5,781 nt of DNA from the NCBI GenBank assembly GCA_025455205.1, contig JALOMZ010000144.1:1-5781 (forward strand), written 5' to 3'. The DNA comes from Chitinophagaceae bacterium. Its GTDB lineage: Bacteria; Bacteroidota; Bacteroidia; Chitinophagales; Chitinophagaceae. Under the pieces are notes generated by a model, which was given only the letters and a program-made list of their open reading frames with translations, did not search any database and had not been told where the DNA came from. The position numbers and the translations under genes are program-made. This document shows, piece after piece, positions 1 to 5,781 of this stretch; positions within the stretch are counted from its first letter, which is position 1, and every line of letters begins with the position of its first letter.

Positions 1-201
1 CGTCATGGCGGCTATGAGGCCCGGCGTGGTTCCCACTGGCACCGGATGCCCCAGGCGGCTGCTGAGGCTGCTGTCTATCCTGAATATACCTGGGGCAGGC
101 ATACCTGGCGGCACAGACGACTGCAGCCGCCGGCTGCTGCAGGACATCAGCATCCCCAGCATCAGCCAACAGGCCCACCGGAAAGGAGGGGCAACAGACA
201 T
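1..201 (-). CDS. Putative lipoprotein, N-terminal part (3' end outside the window)
   Basis: An open frame starts at the ATG at 201-199 and stays open to base 1, giving 67 residues without a stop. The start looks fixed, because an in-frame TAA lies three codons upstream and no other start codon lies between. Residues 1-20 resemble a lipoprotein signal peptide: Arg8, a hydrophobic stretch (WACWLMLGMLMS), then the lipobox-like LMSC with the acceptor Cys at residue 21. Ser and Arg follow, then a Pro/Gly/Ser-rich stretch with no recognised fold. By the general rule for such signals, the protein would be exported by Sec, lipidated on Cys21 and anchored in a membrane. The gene is divergent from secDF. 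No Shine-Dalgarno is seen; TATAATTTG sits just 5 bases before the ATG, so the message could be nearly leaderless if that is the promoter. An overlapping plus-strand frame (5-454) is also open but has no recognisable features. The function is unknown, and the gene call rests mainly on the signal peptide and the forced start. Confidence 0.5.
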   Translation of the reverse strand, partial: MSVAPPFRWACWLMLGMLMSCSSRRLQSSVPPGMPAPGIFRIDSSLSSRLGHPVPVGTTPGLIAAMT

Positions 202-247
202 GCCGGCAAATTATAAGGATGCTCCCTTTGCTGCCAGGCCAAGTTGT

Positions 248-412
248 TCATGGCCTGTGTACAGCCGGCCAGCAGGCCCCGATGGCGGCCAGCCCCCGGA
301 AAATGAAGGCCCCCACCCGGATCCCGCCCGGGTCAAATCCAATGGCAGCAAGCCTTTCGGGCCAGAAGCTGGTGGGGTTCAACCCCAATTTTCCCCCCAT
401 TGTGTAAAACAT
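248..412 (-). CDS. Doubtful 54-residue ORF in the divergent spacer
   Basis: An ATG at 412-410 opens a 54-codon frame ending in TGA at 250-248. A second in-frame ATG lies at 400-398. The product would contain FDPGGIRVGAFIFRGLAAIG, a short Gly/Ala/Ile-rich stretch that could be amphipathic or weakly membrane-associated, and no family is recognised. Arguments against it are the heavy use of GGG and CGG codons, whereas secDF prefers GGC/GGT and CGC/CGT, the absence of an obvious ribosome binding site, and an equally open plus-strand frame over the same bases (219-407). In its favour, it points the same way as the downstream lipoprotein gene. It should be read as a candidate only, since either strand or neither may be coding. 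Confidence 0.15.
   Translation of the reverse strand: MFYTMGGKLGLNPTSFWPERLAAIGFDPGGIRVGAFIFRGLAAIGACWPAVHRP
373..387. repeat. Perfect odd palindrome in the divergent spacer
   Basis: TGGGGTTCAACCCCA is a perfect inverted repeat with 7-base arms around a single central C. It lies about 50 bases upstream of the secDF -7 box and about 170 bases upstream of the lipoprotein start. On the plus strand it is followed by ATTTTCC, which is too poor in T for a confident terminator. It could be a dimeric-regulator operator or a small hairpin. No regulator can be named from it. Confidence 0.3.
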
Positions 413-434
413 GGTTATAAGCCGGCAATTCCCC

Positions 435-442
435 TATTTTTG
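435..442 (+). promoter_or_regulatory. Putative secDF promoter, Bacteroidota-type -7 box
   Basis: TATTTTTG matches the TAnnTTTG -7 element of the Bacteroidota primary sigma factor at every defined position. It would place transcription start near 449 and give a leader of roughly 27 bases before the secDF ATG at 476, a sensible length. No TTTG or TTG is found about 19-20 bases further upstream, so the -33 half is not visible. The call rests on one element and its position. Confidence 0.4.
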
Positions 443-475
443 CCACCCATTTAAAATCTGGTTAATTCTGTTCGT

Positions 476-3400
476 ATGCAAATGAAAGGATTGGTGCGGG
501 TCTTCGCCGTACTCTTGGTCGTCTTCAGCTTGTACCAGTTGTCGTTCACCTGGTTCGTTAGCAGCCATGAAAAGAAGATGAAAGAAAAGGCGGAGCGGCA
601 GGTTAAGGCTGCCATGCCCGCTGCCGCTACAAAGTATCCCGGCAACAAGGAACTGCAGGCCCTGTACCAGGACAGCATTGATGCTGCCGTTCAAACACGG
701 TATCAGCGCCTGCTGGACAGTACCAGCCAGCAGAAGATCACCTGGTGGGGCTTCAATTACAAGGATGCCAAGGACCAGGAAGCCAAGCTGGGTCTCGACC
801 TGCAGGGCGGTATGAACGTGACCCTGGAAGTGGGCATGGCCGACCTCCTGCGTTCGCTCAGCGGCTATTCCAGCGATAAGGCTTTCAACGAAGCCCTCAA
901 CGCGGCCGTACAGCAGAAAGCCACTTCCGGCCTCGACCTGATTGACCTGTTTGTGGATAATTATAAGAAGGTGGCTCCGGGCAACAAGCTGGCCCCGCTC
1001 TTTGTATCCAACAGCAATAAGCGCATCACTTTTGAAAGCAGCGACGATGCGGTGATCAGCTACCTGCGCAAGGAATCTGATGTGGCCTTTGCCAACACCT
1101 TCAACATCCTCCAGAATCGTATTGACCGCTTTGGTGTGGCCTCTCCCACCATCAACCCCGACCAGGTGAAGAAGATAATCACCGTGGAACTGGCCGGCAT
1201 CACCGATAAGGAAAGGGTGCGCAAATACCTGCAAAGCTCTGCCAACCTGCAGTTCTTCGAACTTTATAACCTTAATGAAATAGGCGAAAGCCTGCTGCGT
1301 GGCGAACAGGCCATGGCTACCATCCTGAAAGGTGGCACCCTGGCCAAGGACAGTGCAGGCAATATCATTGCCGACACCACCCAGGCAAAGGACACTTCTG
1401 CAGCTGCCCTGGCTAAGGAAGCCCCCATCCGCAGCCTCTTCGTACAAATGTTCCAGCCCCAGCAGGATCCCTCTGGCAAGGTGGTATTCCCCAGTGCCCT
1501 GGGCATTGTGCAAACCAAGGACACCGGTGTGCTGGGTGAGCGCCTGCGCGACCCGGCCGTGGCCTCCCAAATGCCTGCCAACCTGCGCTTCGCTTTTGGA
1601 TACAGCGGTGGCGAAGATGAAAAGAACAGCGGATTCCTGGCACTCTATGCCCTGAAAACCGTGGACGGCATCCGAGCCAAACTGGAAGGCGAGCATGTGA
1701 GCGATGCCGCCCAGGACTTTGATGAGCGCGGTCGCGTGGCCATCAAAATGAACATGGACAATATCGGCAGCCGTATCTGGGCCAAGATGACCGAAGAGAA
1801 TATTGGCAAGGGTATTGCCATTGTGCTGGACAACTTTGTGTATACTGCTCCTACTGTGAACGGCGTTATCCCCAACGGCAACTCCGAGATCACTGGCAGC
1901 TTCGAAATCAAGGAAGCCCAGGATATGGCCGAAATGCTGAAGAGCGGCAAGCTGCCCGCCCCGGCCAAGATCGTACAGGAGCAGGTGGTGGGTCCCACGC
2001 TGGGCCAGGAAGCGGTGAAAGGCGGCTCTATGGCCTTCATCATCAGCTTCATTGTGATCTTTGTATTGATGCTGGTATACTATAACAACAGCGGATGGAT
2101 CGCCAACGTATCTCTCATCCTCAACCTGTTGTTTACCATCTCTATCCTCACGGCCATGGGTGCCACCTTTACCGCGGCCGGTATTGCCGGTTTGGTACTC
2201 ACCATTGGCATGGCGGTAGATACCAACGTGATCATATTCGAACGTATCAAGGAGGAGCTAAGCTGGGGCCGCAATTACCAGACGGCCGTGGCTAATGGCT
2301 ACCGCCGTTCGCTGGCGCCTGTACTGGATGCCCACGTAACCACCTTCCTCACCGCTGCCATCCTTTATTACTTTGGTCTCGGCCCGGTGCGCGGTTTTGC
2401 CTATGTGCAGATGTGGGGCATTGTTCTCAACCTGTTCTGCGGTATCCTGATCAGCCGCACCCTCACCGACTGGTTCACCAGCAAGAGCCGTCACCTGGAA
2501 TATTTCACCACCGTGGGCAAGCGGGTGTTCCAGCATGCCAAATTCAAATTCATTGAATTCCGCAAGGTCACCTATGCTATTTCGGTAGTGGTAGCCGTGC
2601 TGGGTATCAGTTCGCTGTTCTATGGATTTGATTACGGCGTGGAATTCAAGGGTGGACGCAGCTACACCGTGCGTTTTGACAAGCCGGTTAAGAACGATGA
2701 GGTGCGCGATGAGCTCAACAAAGTTTTCGGCGAATACCCCATCATCAAAACACTGGGTGCCACCAACCAGCTGAATATCACCACCGCCTACAAAATTGAT
2801 GAAGTGGGTGCCAACGTGGACAGCACAGTTGAACGAACACTGTACACCGGACTTGGTAAATTCCTGCCTCAGGGACTTTCTTTCGAAGAGTTTGACTCGC
2901 AGTACAAAGTGGGATCTCAAACAGTGCTGCCTACCATTTCGGAAGACCTGAAGCGCGGGGCCATCATTGCCACGCTCTTCTCCCTGCTGATCATTGTGGC
3001 ATATATCTTCATCCGCTTCCGCGACTGGCGTTACAGCCTGGGTACCATTGTGGCCCTGATGCACGACGTACTGGTTACCCTGGCCGTGTTCAGTTTTCTC
3101 AAACATATTGTGCCGTTCTCTCTGGAGATAGACCAGCACTTCATCGCAGCCGTTCTTACCGTTATCGGTTTCTCCATGAACGACACCATCATCGTTTTCG
3201 ACCGTATCAGGGAGAATAGCCACAATATGCACGGCTCAGACAATGCCACTATCATCAACAAGTCGATCAACGACACCCTGAGCCGCACCATTATGACCTC
3301 CCTTACGGTGTTCCTGACCCTCCTAATCCTCTTCATCGTGGGTGGTGAGGTAACCCGTGGTTTTGCCTTCGCCATGCTGATTGGTGTAATCACCGGCACC

Positions 3401-3520
3401 TACTCCTCCATTTTCGTGGCAGCGCCTATCCTGGTAGACTTTGCCAAGGGCAGGCTGTTGGGTGATACCGGCACACCGCCTGCACAGGTCAAAGGGAAGC
3501 CCGCCACCGGAAAGGCCTGA
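476..3520 (+). CDS. secDF: Fused protein translocase subunit SecDF
   Basis: SecDF is an inner-membrane accessory of the SecYEG translocon that uses the proton gradient to pull proteins out on the periplasmic side. The product is 1014 residues, with SecD and SecF fused as is usual in Bacteroidota. A first membrane segment (about 8-27) leads into the large periplasmic head, whose conserved LGLDLQGG is at 105-112. GPTLG (506-510) opens SecD membrane segments 2-6 (about 518-667), with GMAVDTNVIIFERI at 578-591. The SecF half has segment 7 (about 700-717), then GVEFKGG (721-727), a small periplasmic domain, and segments 8-12 (about 829-988), with NDTIIVFDRIRE at 902-913 and SRT at 936-938. Asp582, Asp903 and Arg937 match in motif and context the proton-path residues of Thermus SecDF, so a working transporter is expected. 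The start MQMKGLVRVF resembles other Bacteroidota SecDF starts; ATG at 482 is an alternative. No Shine-Dalgarno is seen. TGA, TGA and TAA follow one another in frame at the end. Confidence 0.97.
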   Translation: MQMKGLVRVFAVLLVVFSLYQLSFTWFVSSHEKKMKEKAERQVKAAMPAAATKYPGNKELQALYQDSIDAAVQTRYQRLLDSTSQQKITWWGFNYKDAKDQEAKLGLDLQGGMNVTLEVGMADLLRSLSGYSSDKAFNEALNAAVQQKATSGLDLIDLFVDNYKKVAPGNKLAPLFVSNSNKRITFESSDDAVISYLRKESDVAFANTFNILQNRIDRFGVASPTINPDQVKKIITVELAGITDKERVRKYLQSSANLQFFELYNLNEIGESLLRGEQAMATILKGGTLAKDSAGNIIADTTQAKDTSAAALAKEAPIRSLFVQMFQPQQDPSGKVVFPSALGIVQTKDTGVLGERLRDPAVASQMPANLRFAFGYSGGEDEKNSGFLALYALKTVDGIRAKLEGEHVSDAAQDFDERGRVAIKMNMDNIGSRIWAKMTEENIGKGIAIVLDNFVYTAPTVNGVIPNGNSEITGSFEIKEAQDMAEMLKSGKLPAPAKIVQEQVVGPTLGQEAVKGGSMAFIISFIVIFVLMLVYYNNSGWIANVSLILNLLFTISILTAMGATFTAAGIAGLVLTIGMAVDTNVIIFERIKEELSWGRNYQTAVANGYRRSLAPVLDAHVTTFLTAAILYYFGLGPVRGFAYVQMWGIVLNLFCGILISRTLTDWFTSKSRHLEYFTTVGKRVFQHAKFKFIEFRKVTYAISVVVAVLGISSLFYGFDYGVEFKGGRSYTVRFDKPVKNDEVRDELNKVFGEYPIIKTLGATNQLNITTAYKIDEVGANVDSTVERTLYTGLGKFLPQGLSFEEFDSQYKVGSQTVLPTISEDLKRGAIIATLFSLLIIVAYIFIRFRDWRYSLGTIVALMHDVLVTLAVFSFLKHIVPFSLEIDQHFIAAVLTVIGFSMNDTIIVFDRIRENSHNMHGSDNATIINKSINDTLSRTIMTSLTVFLTLLILFIVGGEVTRGFAFAMLIGVITGTYSSIFVAAPILVDFAKGRLLGDTGTPPAQVKGKPATGKA

Positions 3521-3548
3521 TGATAAGTAACCGGATCATCTAAAAACC

Positions 3549-3590
3549 AAACGAGGAATCTTGCACATAGCAACATTCCTCGTTTTATTT
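3549..3590 (+). terminator. Intrinsic terminator after secDF
   Basis: AAACGAGGAAT (3549-3559) pairs perfectly with ATTCCTCGTTT (3575-3585). Inside, after one C-C mismatch, TTGC pairs with GCAA around the loop ACATA, making a two-tier hairpin of 11 plus 4 base pairs. TTTTATTT follows at 3583-3590. It starts 28 bases after the first secDF stop and should end that transcript. The complementary strand also has a T-rich run beyond the stem, but no opposing gene ends here. Confidence 0.85.
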
Positions 3591-3617
3591 ATAGGGTATC
3601 TGTAAAAACCACATCCA

Positions 3618-4067
3618 ATGACTGTCAACATCAGCATCCGTACATTAATACCAATTTTACTACTGCTCTCGTGCCTATCACTGGCATCGGGTGCCAGCGC
3701 CCAGCCATCCTCCAAACCCTATACCGAAGAATACTATTACAAGGTGAAATGGGGTTATCAGGAAGAGTTCCTCGCCCTTTTCAGGAAGTACCACTACCCC
3801 ATTCTCAAAAAGCAAATGGAACTGGGACGCATTTTGTCTGTGCGTGTGGAATCGCCGCAGATCCATTTTACGGAAGAAGGCCGATGGGATTACCGGGTAA
3901 CGGTGGTTTGGAAAGACCAGCTCACCCCCTTTGATGATTTTGATGGCAAGGCATTGATCCGGCAGCTCTATCCCGACCAGGAGACTTTTAAGAAGGAAGA
4001 ACAGCGCCGCTTCGAATTGCTGCTGGCGCATTGGGATCTTCCTGTAAGCAGCATTAAAATGGATTGA
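3618..4067 (+). CDS. Small exported protein of unknown function
   Basis: The product has 149 residues with a clear Sec signal peptide: Arg8 in the n-region, a hydrophobic core at about 9-23 (LIPILLLLSCLSLA), and a type I cleavage site ASA-QP after residue 28. No lipobox is present at that site, so a soluble periplasmic or secreted protein of about 121 residues is expected. The mature part begins with a Tyr-rich strand (EEYYYKVKWG), then a helix (EEFLALFRKYHYPIL), a strand (ILSVRVESP), a strand (YRVTVVWKD) and a C-terminal charged helix. This order of elements resembles a ferredoxin-like, dimeric alpha-beta-barrel fold such as NIPSNAP or EthD proteins, but that is inference from pattern and no catalytic motif is visible. 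The gene begins 27 bases after the secDF terminator, on the same strand, with an A-rich leader and no Shine-Dalgarno. The ATG is chosen because it gives a complete signal peptide. Confidence 0.85.
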   Translation: MTVNISIRTLIPILLLLSCLSLASGASAQPSSKPYTEEYYYKVKWGYQEEFLALFRKYHYPILKKQMELGRILSVRVESPQIHFTEEGRWDYRVTVVWKDQLTPFDDFDGKALIRQLYPDQETFKKEEQRRFELLLAHWDLPVSSIKMD

Positions 4068-4147
4068 GCACGATTGATTGTGCAATCTACACCCAATGCC
4101 ATGCCAGGTGCATGACAAAACGCGCACGCAGATCATGCTGAATAACG

Positions 4148-4155
4148 TATATTTC
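4148..4155 (+). promoter_or_regulatory. Weak -7-like element before the DUF4332 gene
   Basis: TATATTTC matches TAnnTTTG except for the last base and lies 23 bases before the ATG at 4179, so a short leader would result. No -33 partner (TTTG) is seen at the expected distance. The 111-base gap that contains it shows no T-tailed terminator for the preceding gene, so co-transcription from upstream is also possible. Confidence 0.25.
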
Positions 4156-4178
4156 CCGTGTAATCAAAACAGAAAGCT

Positions 4179-4586
4179 ATGTCGTATAAAATAGTGGATA
4201 TAGAAGGAATTGGCGAAACCTATGGCGCTAAACTGGAAAAGGAAGGGGTGCATACCACCAACGATCTGCTCGAAAAATGCGGCACCAAGCAGGGACGGGC
4301 AGCCATGGCACTGGCCACCCATATTCCGGAGTCACTGATCCTTACCTGGGTGAATCACGCCGACCTGATGCGCATAAAAGGCGTGGCTGGACAGATCAGC
4401 GAGTTGCTGGAAGCGGCCGGGGTAGACAGTGTGCCTGAACTGCGTAACCGCAATGCGGCACACCTGCATAAACGCCTGCTGGAAGTAAATGAAGAATATG
4501 GATTAAGTGGTAAAGTGCCTGCCGAGCATGAACTGCAACAAATGATTGAGCAGGCCAAAACCCTGCCCAGCCGCGTATCGCATTAA
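4179..4586 (+). CDS. DUF4332 domain protein (helix-hairpin-helix)
   Basis: The product has 135 residues, without signal peptide or membrane segment, so it should be cytoplasmic. It carries two helix-hairpin-helix-like units: residues 8-33, with the turn IEGIGETYGAKLEKEGV followed by TTNDLLEKC, and residues 66-101, with IKGVAGQISELLEAAGV followed by SVPELRNRN and a helix. Between them, PESLILTWVNHADLMRI forms a linking helix. This doubled arrangement and length fit DUF4332 (PF14229), whose role is unknown; related helix-hairpin-helix units in other proteins bind nucleic acid without sequence specificity. The C-terminal 25 residues look helical and charged. The ATG follows a purine-rich AGAAAG but no strong ribosome binding site. 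It converges with the ROK regulator gene across an 11-base gap. The family assignment is from recognition of the sequence pattern, and a nucleic-acid role is inference. Confidence 0.85.
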   Translation: MSYKIVDIEGIGETYGAKLEKEGVHTTNDLLEKCGTKQGRAAMALATHIPESLILTWVNHADLMRIKGVAGQISELLEAAGVDSVPELRNRNAAHLHKRLLEVNEEYGLSGKVPAEHELQQMIEQAKTLPSRVSH

Positions 4587-4589
4587 CCA

Positions 4590-4608
4590 CCCTGCACTTA
4601 CTGCAGGG
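4590..4608. terminator. Hairpin at the convergent junction, possible two-way terminator
   Basis: CCCTGCA (4590-4596) and TGCAGGG (4602-4608) form a perfect 7-base-pair stem around CTTAC. It begins 3 bases after the DUF4332 stop and overlaps the stop and last codons of the ROK gene. Neither strand has a T-run after the stem, so it lacks the second half of a standard intrinsic terminator. Position and symmetry are the only support. Confidence 0.4.
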
Positions 4609-5781
4609 TCTTCATCAGCTTGTGCCTGGCCAGCAGGGCCCCACCCACCACGCCGGCGGTTTCCCCCATGCGCGACATGCGGAGCTGGGTATCGCTGTTT
4701 ACCAGCCCAAGTGATAATTTATTGACCGTACTGCGCATGGGCAGACGCAAATAATCGCCGGTTTGGCTGAGCGTGCCGCCAATGATCACCATTTCAGGAT
4801 TGAAAATATTGATGAGGAAGGCCAGGGCCCTTCCAATCTTCTCCCCCAGATCAGAGAGCAGCTCGATACACAGTACATCTTCAATGCGGGCCCCTTCCAC
4901 AATATCTTCAAGCTGAATATCTTCCGGGCTGCCGATCTTCTGCATCACCAGGGAACTCACCCCTTTGCCCACCCGCTCACGGAACTGGCGCAACAGCGCC
5001 CAACCGGAGGCTTCCGTTTCCAGGCACCCCTTCTTGCCACAATGGCAAATGATCTCGTTCTGGAACATCGGCACATGTCCTATTTCACCGCTGAATCCCG
5101 ATTTGCCGTAGTACATCTTGCCATCTGTAAGGATACCCAGGCCCAGGCCATAGTCCATATTAACAAACAGCGCATCTTTCACCTCGTATGACGTGCCCCC
5201 AAAGAATTCTCCATAGGCCATGGCCCTGGAGTCGTTTTCAATGAAAGTGGTAATACCAATATCGCGACGGAATTGCTCGGCCAGCGGCACTTCATTGAGG
5301 TGGAAATAGCTGTAACTGTAACCGCTGAGGGTGTTGATGCGGCCGCTAAGGTTGATGCCGGCAGAAATGATGGCCGCACGGTCTACCTCCAGGCTGTCTA
5401 CAAACCCGCGGATCAGGCTCACCAATTGCTGATAAGACAGCTCGGAATTAGACAGCTCAAAGGGGATGCGCTCATCAATGCGCACGGTATTCTTCTTGAA
5501 ATCTACCAGGCCAATGTTCACATGGTAGCGCCGAACATCCACGCCCAGGAAATAACAGGAAGAGGCCACCAGGCCAAAAATGCTGGCCCTGCGCCCGCCG
5601 GTGCTGTCAATCTTGCCCTGCTCAGCCAGCAGGCCATCTTCAATCAGTTCATTCACCAGGGCCGTGGTTTTGGGAATACTGATGCCGGTGAAGGCGCTCA
5701 GGTCGGTGATGGTGCTATTGCCGGCTGAATCCAGGTAGTTGATGATCTGCCGCTTCAGGGACTTGTTTTTGTAAGCTACCC
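4598..5781 (-). CDS. ROK-family transcriptional regulator (NagC/XylR type), 5' end outside the window
   Basis: The frame is open from the window edge to TAA at 4600-4598, giving 393 residues, and lacks only a short N-terminus compared with the usual 400 or so. An internal GTG at 5656 is not the start, because the 41 codons before it encode the DNA-binding helices (KRQIINYLDS, then ITDLSAFTGISIPKTTALVNEL). A wing STGGRRASIF completes the winged-helix domain at about residues 5-70 of the visible part. The ROK domain follows. The usual phosphate-loop DxGGT is replaced by DVRRY (Asp81), but ENDSRA with the acidic Asp183, the Gly-rich DYGLGLGIL, EIGH (His235) and the zinc site CHCGKKGCLE (Cys245, 247, 252) are kept, as is GGT near the C-terminus. 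Such proteins repress sugar genes and respond to a sugar or sugar phosphate. The missing glycines argue against kinase activity. Target genes are not in view and probably lie off the right edge. Confidence 0.92.
   Translation of the reverse strand, partial: VAYKNKSLKRQIINYLDSAGNSTITDLSAFTGISIPKTTALVNELIEDGLLAEQGKIDSTGGRRASIFGLVASSCYFLGVDVRRYHVNIGLVDFKKNTVRIDERIPFELSNSELSYQQLVSLIRGFVDSLEVDRAAIISAGINLSGRINTLSGYSYSYFHLNEVPLAEQFRRDIGITTFIENDSRAMAYGEFFGGTSYEVKDALFVNMDYGLGLGILTDGKMYYGKSGFSGEIGHVPMFQNEIICHCGKKGCLETEASGWALLRQFRERVGKGVSSLVMQKIGSPEDIQLEDIVEGARIEDVLCIELLSDLGEKIGRALAFLINIFNPEMVIIGGTLSQTGDYLRLPMRSTVNKLSLGLVNSDTQLRMSRMGETAGVVGGALLARHKLMKTLQ

Larger units (their letters stand above)
202..434. 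other. GC-rich divergent intergenic region with inverted repeats
   Basis: This spacer separates the putative lipoprotein gene from the secDF promoter. It is rich in C and G runs and is open in several frames on both strands, none with recognisable protein features. It holds two clear inverted repeats: ACCCGG/CCGGGT around a 7-base loop (315-333) and the odd palindrome TGGGGTTCAACCCCA (373-387). I looked for a tRNA, tmRNA, RNase P RNA or SRP RNA and found none. It may hold promoters and operators for both divergent genes, a small RNA, or a short minus-strand gene (listed separately). The sequence alone does not decide. Confidence 0.35.

Noticed and set aside
121..142. Inverted repeat CTGCAGC/GCTGCAG with an 8-base loop
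   Set aside because: It lies inside the lipoprotein reading frame over Ser, Arg and Leu-Gln codons and is readily explained by CAG/CTG-rich codon use.
330..400. tRNA-like T-arm suggested by GGTTCAACCCC
   Set aside because: No acceptor, D or anticodon arms can be built from the upstream bases, and the T-stem does not pair with the right spacing.
5..454. 149-codon plus-strand frame at the left edge
   Set aside because: It has low-complexity Arg/Pro/Gly-rich sequence, no signal or domain, and overlaps a minus-strand frame with a clear lipoprotein signal. It also runs through the secDF -7 box.
434..1696. 420-codon open frame on the minus strand under secDF
   Set aside because: It lies wholly antisense to an unmistakable secDF, has no recognisable domain, and is explained by the GC-ending codon bias of secDF. 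The 2258-3232 minus frame is rejected for the same reason.
4068..4114. Terminator after the small exported protein gene
   Set aside because: Only short stems are seen, GCAC/GTGC at 4068-4083 and CATGC/GCATG at 4100-4114, with no T-run after either, so a terminator cannot be supported.
5654..5656. GTG as the start of the ROK gene
   Set aside because: The frame stays open upstream to the window edge and encodes the helix-turn-helix that this family carries, so the true start is outside the window.
4763..5728. Plus-strand frames of 142 and 151 codons over the ROK gene
   Set aside because: They are antisense to a well-supported ROK regulator and contain no recognisable motifs.

Overview
The window reads as ordinary chromosomal DNA of a member of the Bacteroidota, most likely a Chitinophagaceae-like organism. 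Three things suggest this: SecD and SecF are fused into one 1014-residue protein; the genes lack clear Shine-Dalgarno sequences and a TAnnTTTG-type -7 box precedes secDF; and the ROK-type repressor has a wing of the kind common in this phylum. Coding DNA is fairly GC-rich with GC-ending codons. That bias also opens several long antisense frames, which I treat as shadows. The taxonomic placement is inference from gene content.

Layout. At the left edge (1-201, minus strand) is the 5' part of a probable lipoprotein gene running out of the window. It is divergent from secDF. Between them (202-475) lies a GC-rich spacer with inverted repeats and a doubtful 54-codon minus-strand ORF. A good -7 box at 435-442 probably drives secDF (476-3520, plus), which ends in three consecutive in-frame stops and a strong two-tier intrinsic terminator (3549-3590). 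Only 27 bases further on starts a small exported protein of unknown function (3618-4067, plus). After a 111-base gap comes a 135-residue DUF4332-type helix-hairpin-helix protein (4179-4586, plus). It converges on a ROK-family transcriptional regulator (4598 to beyond 5781, minus) whose first few codons lie outside the window. An 11-base gap and a shared GC hairpin separate the two.

How the genes work together. SecDF is the proton-driven accessory of the Sec translocon and would assist export of both Sec substrates seen here, the lipoprotein and the small exported protein. Nothing else ties the genes into one pathway. The ROK regulator probably controls a sugar-utilisation locus lying off the right edge. 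I see no mobile element, CRISPR array, tRNA or rRNA, and no convincing sign of a new multi-gene system. The points most worth checking are the edge-truncated lipoprotein gene, the content of the 202-434 spacer, and the terminator that crowds the small exported protein's start.
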